Assembly (NCBI GenBank): GCA_017795105.1
Contig: CP051247.1
Location: 4,930,001 to 4,994,000 of the forward strand
Direction of reading: 5' to 3'
Source: Planctomycetaceae bacterium
GTDB taxonomy: Bacteria > Planctomycetota > Planctomycetia > Planctomycetales > Planctomycetaceae
DNA length: 64,000 bases
Below, one piece after another: positions 27,547 through 35,390 of this stretch. Within the stretch, counting starts at the first letter, position 1. The number at the start of each line of letters is the position of its first letter. The translations under genes and the position numbers were made by a program. The notes beneath the pieces are model-generated. The model saw only the letters and a list, made by a program, of their open reading frames with translations. It had not been told where the DNA came from and did not search any database.

Positions 27547-28076
27547 TCATCCACGGCGTTTCGCGCACCGTTTTCCCACCATTAAGAGTCCGGCGAGTCA
27601 CGCGTCGCCGGGCTTCCCACCGAAATTTATTTTTTCCCCGACATCGGATCATTTTGCTTTATTAGATGCTCTCTGTTCACTATTATCCGGGAAGTTCGCA
27701 GTTTCTCTATTTTAACGGATGTGATGGACGGAGCTTCTCCTCCCCCAGGGAGGTGATTCCTGAACTCTGGTTCTGCCCCTTGGGCCAGTTTCAGGAGATC
27801 CCCGGTTGACGCAGAGCCCCCAAGTTGTTGCGTGCGTGTTCGAGAATGGGGAGCATTCAGCCAGTGGAATGAAGTGGCAGTAATGGAAAAAGTTGTGAGT
27901 TACGTGGTGTAGCTCACAGAATTCATGTCCCAAGCTCGTAATAGTTCCAGCGATAAACGAACCGCGTTTTGAGAACGCGACGGTCCGAAGGCATGAATCA
28001 TGCACAAGGTCACATCGGAGATTGTCCGGCAGGCATCAAGCAGCTTTTTGCCTGTATTTCAGGAGACGAAGGAGAA
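27547..28076. other. Gene-free stretch with several strong hairpins
   Basis: No gene is recognised. A seven-base stem CCGGCGA/TCGCCGG at 27590-27611 may end the thiG transcript. Then CCTCCC/GGGAGG with a three-base loop at 27739-27753 and a composite hairpin at 27758-27796 (TCCTGAA/TTCAGGA outside, GCCC/GGGC inside) stand almost adjacent. A further CGCGTT/AACGCG lies at 27963-27979. The middle pair is a candidate structured RNA or long leader of the thioredoxin-YHS gene. Confidence 0.45.
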
Positions 28077-28913
28077 ATGATGCTGCAAATGTTACCACGG
28101 ATTGCAAAAGTTACAGCCACGATGGCGATTGTCTGTGCACTCGGTTCGGTGGCACAGGCCGGTTCCCTGAAATGGGAAACCAACTACGAGAAGGCTCGCA
28201 AGCAGGCTCAGACCGAAGGCAAGCCGATGCTCGCCATGTTCACCGCTTCGTGGTGCGGTCCCTGCCAGCGGATGAAGAGTTCGACTCTGTCGGACAGCCG
28301 GGTGGAACGTCAACTCGATGAGAATTTCATCCCTGTGATGATCGACACCGACGCGAATCCTCGTCTGACCCGGAAGTTCGGCGTGACCGCGATGCCGACA
28401 ATTGCTGTGATCGATCCGGTCACCGAAGACGCCGAGAAGTCCCGTGGCTACCAGGGCACGAGTGAATTTCTGTCCTTCATGGACCGCAACAAGATGGACA
28501 TCCAGCTGGCTTCCGCCAGTATGCCGGCTGTCGAACAGGGCAATGGCGAAACGCTGACGAACTACTGCCTGGTCAGCGCCGTTGAAGAAGGCAAGCTGGT
28601 CGTTGGTGAGAAAGACATCACGGCCACCCACGAAGGTTTCGTTGTTCGCTTCGCTTCGGAAGAGAACAAAGAGCAGTTTGAAGCCAATCCTGAGAAGTAC
28701 TGGCCGCAGATCTCCGGGAACTGCCCGGTGCATTTGGCTGAGACTGGTAAGCTGGTCCGCGGCGAAGTCCGCTGGGTCATCAAATACGAGAACAAGCTCT
28801 ACATGTGCAACTCGGAGTCCCATGCCGACCAGTTCGTAAAGTCGCCGGCGAAGTTCATCGACGCTGTCCGGACGCGGCTCGGCTCCGCTTCTTCGGAAGG
28901 CGTGCGTCGCTAA
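28077..28913 (+). CDS. Exported thioredoxin-fold protein fused to two YHS-like domains
   Basis: 278 residues. An N-terminal signal peptide (VTATMAIVCALGSVAQA) directs export. A thioredoxin domain of about 120 residues carries W59-C60-G61-P62-C63 and the cis-proline segment VTAMPTIAVID. Residues about 160-270 hold two YHS-like units: NYCLVSAVEEGKL to NPEKYWPQ, and GNCPVHLAETGKL to YMCNSESHADQFVKSPAKF. YHS domains are small, Cys-containing, and often found in copper or other metal-handling proteins. I infer a periplasmic redox protein that may treat a metal site or metalloprotein. AAGGAG precedes two adjacent ATGs at 28077 and 28080; either could be used. A terminator follows. Confidence 0.87.
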   Translation: MMLQMLPRIAKVTATMAIVCALGSVAQAGSLKWETNYEKARKQAQTEGKPMLAMFTASWCGPCQRMKSSTLSDSRVERQLDENFIPVMIDTDANPRLTRKFGVTAMPTIAVIDPVTEDAEKSRGYQGTSEFLSFMDRNKMDIQLASASMPAVEQGNGETLTNYCLVSAVEEGKLVVGEKDITATHEGFVVRFASEENKEQFEANPEKYWPQISGNCPVHLAETGKLVRGEVRWVIKYENKLYMCNSESHADQFVKSPAKFIDAVRTRLGSASSEGVRR

Positions 28914-29576
28914 GCCATCAAGCGGCTCTGGCCCTCAATCAGAGCTGACTGAATCAAAACAGGCGTTCCTGAGAAATCGGGGACGCCTGTTCTCTTTGAT
29001 GCATGGAGTCTACCGGGGTGACCGGGCCAAGGGGCGAGGAACGCTGGATCTATTTATCGGAGAATCTTCAATGAACAATGTTAGGGAGAAAGCCCCGACA
29101 ACTAACTTCCCTCGCCCCCGTGGGGGTGAGGGGGAAATGCGGGTGACATGCTCCACGGACCATTGATTCTCATTTGTATGGAGCATCGCTGGTTGATCGC
29201 TCCCTCTCATCCGCCCTTCGGACTTACTGCTTCTGGCAGAGTTATCAAGTCGCTTCCCCTGAAGGGGGCGAAGGGACACGAGTCGCCTGGCTACCAACGT
29301 TGGGCATGCTATTGCGTCATCTGTTCAAAACCCTTTGAGTCGTAAATCCCACGTTCCACGCCACAGCAGGTCTGGCGAGACGCTCCTGATTGGGATGAAT
29401 CGTCGAAACCTCTCGCCGACTGCGTCGGCCCCGGTAGCGGAGCAACCGGGGCTACCCTAAGACTCTCGTTGCGGTGAGTCCCGAATGGTGATGGCGTGCC
29501 TCTTCTCGATGAGCGACCCGGCCAGGATTGGGCCCGGCTCACCTCACGACGGTGAAGCTATCAGGAGATCACCGCG
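28914..29576. other. Long gene-free region with a terminator and a chain of inverted repeats
   Basis: 663 bases without a credible gene. After the terminator at 28958-28997 there are GC-rich inverted repeats: a C/G palindrome at 29109-29132, GCCGAC/GTCGGC with a TGC loop at 29415-29429, and CCCCGGT/ACCGGGG at 29429-29451, the last also able to pair GGTAG with CTACC. These look like interspersed repeat or mobile-element debris rather than regulation of trpD, whose stop lies just to the right. Confidence 0.5.
28958..28997 (+). terminator. Intrinsic terminator of the thioredoxin-YHS gene
   Basis: Nine-base stem AACAGGCGT/ACGCCTGTT followed by CTCTTT, 45 bases after the stop codon. The T-tract is interrupted, so efficiency is uncertain. 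Confidence 0.7.
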
Positions 29577-30602
29577 TTACTTACCACCGGCCGTGAACTC
29601 GCACAGCTGTTCCAGTTTTGCGCGGGCGGCTCCGGAGTCGATGGCATCAGAGACCATCTGTACGCCTTGCTGGAGTGACTCGGCTCGTCCCGTTGTCCAC
29701 AGACCGGCTGCGGCGTTGGCGACGGCGAGATTGCGAGCCGGGCCGGCTTCGCCATCGAGGATGCCGCGAATGATCATCGCCGATTCCTGAGCGGTCGCGA
29801 CGCGAACGTCTTCCACCTGGCAACGGGGCAAACCGAAATCTTCCGGCGTCCACTGGTGCCGCGACACCGAACCGTCCTCCACCAGGAAGACATGCGTCGG
29901 TCCCCAGAGGCAGACTTCATCGAGTTCGTCGTTCCCGCAGACAACGGCCGTTCGCGTGGTGCCGAGTCGGCTCAAGGCGTGAGCCAGCTTCTCGGCCCAG
30001 GAAATCCGGATCGTTCCCAGCAGCTGGAACTCGGCATGAGCCGGATTCGTAAGTGGTCCAAGCAGATTGAAGATCGTGCGTGTTTTCATCGCCTTACGAA
30101 TCGGCACGACATGCTTCATCGCCTGATGCAGCAGCGGAGCGAAGCAGAAGCCGATTCCGACTTCATCGATGCAACGGTCGACCTGCTCCGGCGTCAGTTG
30201 AATGGTGACGCCGAGTTGCTCCAGCACATCGGCGCTGCCGCTCGTACTCGATACGGAACGGTTCCCGTGTTTGGCGACCGGCATTCCGGCCGAGGCGCAC
30301 AGGATCGCGGCCACCGTGCTGATGTTGAACGTGTGCAGTCCGTCTCCGCCGGTGCCGCACGTGTCGAGCAGACCGGCTCCCGATTCGCGAATTGGTGTGC
30401 ATTTTTCCCGCATGACGCGAGCTGCTCCGGCGATCTCGGCAACATCCTCACCGCGATAGGCCAATACGGCGAGCAGGGCGGCGACGGGAACCGCATCGCT
30501 GCGGCCTTCCATGAGCTCGTCGACAACACCCCGCATCTGCTCTTCAGAGAGAGTTTTGCCGGCCATTACATCATTCAGAGCCGCGTGCAGAGTATCGTCC
30601 AT
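29577..30602 (-). CDS. trpD: Anthranilate phosphoribosyltransferase
   Basis: 341 residues, usual length. It transfers the phosphoribosyl group of PRPP to anthranilate, the second committed step of tryptophan synthesis. The PRPP loop is DTCGTGGDGLHTFNIST, with KHGNRSVSSTSGSADVLEQLG and the anthranilate/metal segment NLLGPLTNPA, then CGNDELDE. It stands apart from other trp genes: nth follows 54 bases upstream on the same strand and trpF lies some 5 kb away. The PRPP synthetase gene 4 kb away supplies its co-substrate but shows no regulatory link. Confidence 0.97.
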   Translation of the reverse strand: MDDTLHAALNDVMAGKTLSEEQMRGVVDELMEGRSDAVPVAALLAVLAYRGEDVAEIAGAARVMREKCTPIRESGAGLLDTCGTGGDGLHTFNISTVAAILCASAGMPVAKHGNRSVSSTSGSADVLEQLGVTIQLTPEQVDRCIDEVGIGFCFAPLLHQAMKHVVPIRKAMKTRTIFNLLGPLTNPAHAEFQLLGTIRISWAEKLAHALSRLGTTRTAVVCGNDELDEVCLWGPTHVFLVEDGSVSRHQWTPEDFGLPRCQVEDVRVATAQESAMIIRGILDGEAGPARNLAVANAAAGLWTTGRAESLQQGVQMVSDAIDSGAARAKLEQLCEFTAGGK

Positions 30603-30656
30603 CAGCAGAATCCAGATACGCGAGAGTCGAAGTGCGAAATCAAAAGCGAAATCGCA

Positions 30657-31346
30657 TTATGACTGCTCATCCAGTGGGGGCAACCCGACTCGAGCACAGA
30701 CATCGAGCAGCGGGCATTCAGAGCACTTCGGTCGGCGGGCGATACAGATCTTACGACCATGATGAATGAGCCGGTGCGAGAAGCCGATCCATTCCTCTTC
30801 CGGCAGCAGTTTGATCAAATCCTGCTCGATCTTCTCCGGCTGTTTCGCGGTCGTCAGGCCCAGAAGCTGAGAGATCCGCCGCACGTGAGTGTCGACGACC
30901 ACCCCAGTCGGGATGTTGAACCAGGTGCCGAGCACGACATTGGCCGTTTTTCTTCCGACGCCAGGTAAGGCGACGAGCTCGTCGAGTGTCTCCGGCACTT
31001 CACCATCGTGCCGCTCCATCAATCCGTTCGCCATGCCAAGGAGGTTGGTGGCTTTCGAACGGAAGAAACCGAGCGGGCGAATAATCTCTTCGACGTCTTC
31101 CTGCTTCGCTGCAGCCAGCTTGCGAGCGTTCGGATACTTCTTGAACAACGCGGGCGTCGACTGGTTCACGCGGGCGTCGGTGCACTGAGCCGAGAGGATT
31201 GTCGCGACGAGCAGTTCGTACGGATTGCGATGCGTCAGTGCGCATTCGGCGACCGGGTAAGTCTTGTGCAGGCGTTTGAGGATCTCGGAAACGGTTTCCG
31301 GGGCGACCTTCCGCTTCCGGGATCCAGTTCGCTTCTTAGCTGGCAT
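30657..31346 (-). CDS. nth: Endonuclease III (DNA glycosylase/AP lyase)
   Basis: 229 residues. It removes oxidised pyrimidines and cleaves at the abasic site in base excision repair. The helix-hairpin-helix is LPGVGRKTANVV with the catalytic Lys, followed by the catalytic Asp in VVDTHVRRIS. The C-terminal [4Fe-4S] ligands appear as CIARRPKCSECPLLDVC with the expected C-x6-C-x2-C-x5-C spacing. I start at the ATG at 31346 (MPAKKRTGSRKRK, a basic tail); a start 22 codons further upstream is possible. The gene lies between trpD and the S1-domain gene on the same strand. Confidence 0.96.
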   Translation of the reverse strand: MPAKKRTGSRKRKVAPETVSEILKRLHKTYPVAECALTHRNPYELLVATILSAQCTDARVNQSTPALFKKYPNARKLAAAKQEDVEEIIRPLGFFRSKATNLLGMANGLMERHDGEVPETLDELVALPGVGRKTANVVLGTWFNIPTGVVVDTHVRRISQLLGLTTAKQPEKIEQDLIKLLPEEEWIGFSHRLIHHGRKICIARRPKCSECPLLDVCARVGLPPLDEQS

Positions 31347-31451
31347 GAGAACAGTACGGTGCAGCGAGAGCCCTGTCAGAGATGACTTCAGGGGATGCTC
31401 GCTGCGTCGCACTCTCCTGCCATGAATTCGGAATGGAGTTCCGAACTGTGC

Positions 31452-33188
31452 CTAGCTGAAGTCGCCCGGGTTGCCGAACAGACCGCCACCGGTCCCTTCG
31501 CTGATTCCCCCTTTGAGCGTTTCACGACGCTTGGCGGCTTCTTCACGCCGACGGCGATCTTCGGCGGCATCGGCTTCACGGCGGGCCTGCTCTTCCGGCG
31601 ACAGCTGAGGCTTGGCCATGTTGGCCTTCAGCGACAGGGAAATCCGCTTCTTGTTCTTGTTGACTTCAAGAACTTTGGCTTCGACTTCCTGTCCGACCGA
31701 CACCACTTCAGACACGCGACCGACCCGCTTGTGATCGAGTTCGCTAATGTGGATCAGCCCTTCGAGTCCCGGCTCGAGTTCGACGAACGCACCGAATTCG
31801 GCCAGCTTCTTTACGGTGCCTGTAACGACCGTCCCCTTCGGATACTTCTGATCGGCGTATTCCCAGGGATTGGCCTGCAGCTGCTTCATGCCCAGGCTGA
31901 TCTTCTTCTTCTCGCGGTCGATGTTGAGCACTTTGACTTCGATCTGCTCCCCTTCCTTCACAACGTCGGAAGGATGATTGACCCGAGTCCAGCTCAACTC
32001 ACGAACGTGAAGCAGACCATCGACGCCGCCGATGTCCACGAAGGCACCGTAATCTTTGACCGACTTCACCGTTCCGGTTCGCTGCTCACCGACAGTCAGA
32101 GCGTCCCAGATGACAGCTGCATTCTGTTCCTGTTCTTCCTGCAGCAGCGCCTTGCGGCTGACGACGAGATTCCGCTTCTTGGGATTCACGTCGATCACGC
32201 GGACCGTCAGCTTCTGGCCGACGAACGGTTCGAGATCAGACACGAAATGCGTATCGACTTGCCCGGCGGGCATGAATCCACGCAACTGGCTGACCATCAC
32301 CGACAGTCCGCCCTTGTTTGTTTTCTCGACGGTACATTCAACCGTCTGTCCGACGACCAGAGAATTCCAGTCGCCACCGGCGCGATGCACCGATCGAGGC
32401 AGAATCAGATGGATGACGCCCTCGGCCGTATCGACCGACTCGACCATGACTTCGATTTCACTGCCGATTTCGGGGACTTCGCCTTCGGGCAGATGGCGAC
32501 GACCCAGGATTCCCGAAGAACGGAAACCGAGTTCGACAACAATCTGTTCCTCGTCGACTGACTCGACAGTGCCCTTGAGTTTCGTACCAGGCTCGAGTTC
32601 GGAGATGTCCTGTGGCATCCGGGCAGCCGGAGCATCGGAGGTGCCTGCGGCCGTCGATTCTGCGGACGATCCGCTCATGGCGGCTTCAAGCTGCGATTCT
32701 AGGTCGACGTCGAGGTCTTCCTTGCCGGGGATTGCGACCGGGCCGCGATCTGGCGTCGCCTGGGCGGAAGCAGGCTGAGACGCGACCGGTGCGGCTCCCT
32801 CTTCGGCCGGCTGGTTTGCGTCCATTGTCTTTGGGGCAGCCGGGGAGATCGAAGGGATTGCCTTCGCACTCTCGGCGTCCACCTGTGGATTCAGCTGAAT
32901 CTTTCGTTCGGGCGCCGTAGTGGACTCCACTGCGGAGGACTCGGGCGTCGCCGGTGCATTTGCGGGAGCCTCAGTCGCGGCCTCCGCTGCTACGGGTTGC
33001 TCCGTGGCTTCTGTCGCCGGAGGAGTGGCGGACTCCTCTTCGGTCTTCACAGATGGCCCGCCCGTTGGGGCTGGCGACGTGGAGCCCTCAGTTGCAGGCG
33101 TCGTGGGATCGGTTTGTCCCGCCGTGTTTTCTGTGACGTCCTGTTTCGTACCCGATTCGCCGTTCAACGCTTGATCGTCCAAACTCAT
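31452..33188 (-). CDS. S1-domain RNA-binding protein (ribosomal protein S1-like) with long disordered N-terminus
   Basis: 578 residues. Residues 1-195 are Pro/Ala/Glu/Thr-rich and low-complexity. Four S1 OB-fold domains follow at about 197-268, 281-350, 365-437 and 452-522; the third and fourth are the most canonical (VKSVKDYGAFVDIGGVDGLL, VKKLAEFGAFVELEPGLEGL). The tail is a charged helix (EEQARREADAAEDRRRREEA) ending in a Gly-rich stretch. Ribosomal S1 binds mRNA leaders and aids initiation; with four rather than six domains and a long N-terminal extension this could be the S1 equivalent or an accessory RNA chaperone. Confidence 0.88.
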   Translation of the reverse strand: MSLDDQALNGESGTKQDVTENTAGQTDPTTPATEGSTSPAPTGGPSVKTEEESATPPATEATEQPVAAEAATEAPANAPATPESSAVESTTAPERKIQLNPQVDAESAKAIPSISPAAPKTMDANQPAEEGAAPVASQPASAQATPDRGPVAIPGKEDLDVDLESQLEAAMSGSSAESTAAGTSDAPAARMPQDISELEPGTKLKGTVESVDEEQIVVELGFRSSGILGRRHLPEGEVPEIGSEIEVMVESVDTAEGVIHLILPRSVHRAGGDWNSLVVGQTVECTVEKTNKGGLSVMVSQLRGFMPAGQVDTHFVSDLEPFVGQKLTVRVIDVNPKKRNLVVSRKALLQEEQEQNAAVIWDALTVGEQRTGTVKSVKDYGAFVDIGGVDGLLHVRELSWTRVNHPSDVVKEGEQIEVKVLNIDREKKKISLGMKQLQANPWEYADQKYPKGTVVTGTVKKLAEFGAFVELEPGLEGLIHISELDHKRVGRVSEVVSVGQEVEAKVLEVNKNKKRISLSLKANMAKPQLSPEEQARREADAAEDRRRREEAAKRRETLKGGISEGTGGGLFGNPGDFS

Positions 33189-33444
33189 GACTTCTCTGCA
33201 CTGACTCAGGTCAGCATTAAAAAGGAATTGACTTACTCGTCCCGGGGACGAATTCGCAGCAGTTCAGTCGGCACCAAGGCGGCCGACGCTGGCACAGATT
33301 CTAACATGCGCTTAAATCGGGCGAAAAGCATAGGAACGAAAATCCGCGAGGGATTTTAGAAATCGCTCGATGATAAATTAGCGAATCTTCACGAGGAAAA
33401 TGTCAGGTTTCGAGTCATTCTCGACGTCGATTTCCCCGTCCGCG

Positions 33445-34170
33445 TTACTCCGATGCGAGTCCTTCAAACAGTCCCGAACCGATGCGAATCAGTGTGGCAC
33501 CCTCTTCGATGGCGATCTCGAAATCACCCGACATGCCCATCGACAGCTCGTTCAGAACTTCTGGAGTATGGAGCCGGACGCGAGCTTCATCGCGTAATTC
33601 CCGCAGGCTTCGGAAGGTCTTGCGAACCACATCGTCGTCGTCTGTGTGAGGGGCCATCGTCATCAGGCCTGCGACCGTTGTGTGCTGCATCGCGGCGAGT
33701 TGACTGCAGTTCGCGAGGAAATCTTCCGGAGTCATTCCGTCCTTCTGCTCTTCGCCCGCGACATTAATCTGCAACAGAACCGATGCCCGCATCTGCAATT
33801 GCCCGGCGAGATTGTCGACTCGTTCGAGGAGTTTCCAGCTGTCGACCGAATGAATGAAGGCTTCGGTTTCGAGGACGTGGCGAACTTTGTTTCGCTGCAG
33901 ATGCCCGATGAGATGCCAGCGGATGTCAGACCGGGATGACAGCAGGTCTTTCCGCTGAGCCAATTGTTGAGGGCGGCTCTCGCCCAGCTCGCGGCAGCCG
34001 AGTTGAAGCAGGGCCTCGACCCACTCGATTTCGGCGTATTTCGTCACAGCGACCAGTCTGGGGGCAGGGCCATCGAGCGGGCGGCGCTCCAGGGCGGACG
34101 CCATCTGTTCATGAATGCGGTTCAGATTGCGACTGACAATCTGTTCAATCTCAGGTTGGGAAAAACTCAT
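33445..34170 (-). CDS. YggS/PROSC-family pyridoxal phosphate homeostasis protein
   Basis: 241 residues, a single alanine-racemase-like TIM barrel. The PLP-binding lysine is K44 in LVAVTKY, followed by GESRPQQL, WHLIGHLQRNKV, the SVDSWKLLERV segment, LLQINVAGEEQKDG, GLMTMAP, LSMGMSGDFEIAIEEGAT and IRIGSGLFEG at the end, the phosphate-binding loops of the family. Members buffer free PLP and influence amino-acid metabolism without a known catalytic activity. It is divergent from prs, with 194 bases between the starts. Confidence 0.95.
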   Translation of the reverse strand: MSFSQPEIEQIVSRNLNRIHEQMASALERRPLDGPAPRLVAVTKYAEIEWVEALLQLGCRELGESRPQQLAQRKDLLSSRSDIRWHLIGHLQRNKVRHVLETEAFIHSVDSWKLLERVDNLAGQLQMRASVLLQINVAGEEQKDGMTPEDFLANCSQLAAMQHTTVAGLMTMAPHTDDDDVVRKTFRSLRELRDEARVRLHTPEVLNELSMGMSGDFEIAIEEGATLIRIGSGLFEGLASE

Positions 34171-34364
34171 GGAACGTTCGTGATCAACCGATTTTTCGCG
34201 TCAACGATTCATGGGAACGGTGCTTCCGGCACGCGATCTGGTCGGGAATCGGGAGCTGACTTGAAAAAAACAGGGTCCGGGAAAAGAATTGGGGTTCGCA
34301 GTCCGCCAGCCGGACTGTCACTTCTCTGACACCGGGTCGCTCTGCGGAAAGACATCGCGAACTA

Positions 34365-35312
34365 ATGTACGATCAACTCAGCCTGATGAGCGGACGGGCC
34401 AATCCCGCTCTCGCCCAGGAAATTGCCAGTTACCTCGGAGTCGAACTCGCAGCGGTGTCGATTGGCAACTTCCCCGACATGGAGTTGTCGGTTCGCCTGG
34501 AGCAGAACATTCGCGGCCGGGATGTCTTTATCCTGCAGCCAACCAGCCCGCCCGTCAATGATCATCTGATGGAACTGCTGATCCTCATCGACGCCTGCAA
34601 ACGAGCCAGCGCCGAACGGATCACCTGTGTCGTGCCGTATTTCGGTTACGCCCGGCAGGATCGCAAAGACGCCGGTCGCGTGCCGATTACTGCCAAACTG
34701 GTCGCCAACCTGATCACGAAAGCGGGCGCTGACCGCGTTCTCACCGTCGATCTGCACGCCGCTCAGATTCAGGGATTTTTCGATGTCCCGGTGGACCACC
34801 TGTATGCCGCCCCGGTGATCGACCAGTATTTCCAGTCGCTGGAACTCTCGCCCGATCAACTCGTGGTCATGAGTCCGGACGAAGGGAGTATCAAACGGGC
34901 GTTGAAACACGTCGACCGCATCGGCGGCTCGCTGGTGATCGTGGACAAACGGCGTTCAAACGCTCTGGAAACGAAGCAGGCGAACCTGATTGGGGGACCG
35001 ATTGAGGGGAAAACGGTCGTGATCTTCGACGACATGATCGCCACTGCCGGTTCGATTTGTGGTGCGGCCCGAATCGCCATGCAGCATGGAGCCCGCGACG
35101 TTTTTGTCAGTGCCACACACGGTGTTCTGTGTGGACCGGCTCCCCAGAAACTGGCCGAGGCTCAGGTTCGGGAGATTGTGGTCACGAACAGTATCGCTCT
35201 CAAGCCGGAGCAGAAGCTGCCCAACGTGAAAACGATTTCCATCGCCCCCCTGCTCGGGGAGGCCATTCGCAGAATTCATCGCAACGAGTCTGTGAGCTAT
35301 CTCTTTTCCTGA
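34365..35312 (+). CDS. prs: Ribose-phosphate pyrophosphokinase (PRPP synthetase)
   Basis: 315 residues, class I length. It makes PRPP from ribose 5-phosphate and ATP for purine, pyrimidine, histidine and tryptophan synthesis. Signatures are NFPDMELSVRLEQNIRG, YFGYARQDRKDAGRVPITAKL, VDLHAAQIQGFFDVPVDHL, and the PRPP-binding loop VVIFDDMIATAGSI. The usual DDmiDTaGT motif is changed to DDMIATAGS here, so one conserved Asp of the loop is Ala. The AI-2E-family gene starts 78 bases downstream on the same strand. Confidence 0.96.
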   Translation: MYDQLSLMSGRANPALAQEIASYLGVELAAVSIGNFPDMELSVRLEQNIRGRDVFILQPTSPPVNDHLMELLILIDACKRASAERITCVVPYFGYARQDRKDAGRVPITAKLVANLITKAGADRVLTVDLHAAQIQGFFDVPVDHLYAAPVIDQYFQSLELSPDQLVVMSPDEGSIKRALKHVDRIGGSLVIVDKRRSNALETKQANLIGGPIEGKTVVIFDDMIATAGSICGAARIAMQHGARDVFVSATHGVLCGPAPQKLAEAQVREIVVTNSIALKPEQKLPNVKTISIAPLLGEAIRRIHRNESVSYLFS

Positions 35313-35390
35313 TACGGACAATATGCTGTTGATTCTCGATAACCGGCACAGAGGACCGGTTTCCGTATCAAGCGGTTCAGGACGAAAGAC

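Noticed and set aside
29000..29576. CRISPR array in the repeat-rich gap
   Set aside because: The repeats are single palindromes of differing sequence, not regularly spaced direct repeats, and no cas gene is present.
24288..30602. A tryptophan operon
   Set aside because: Only trpF and trpD are present, about 5 kb apart, with unrelated genes on both strands between them.
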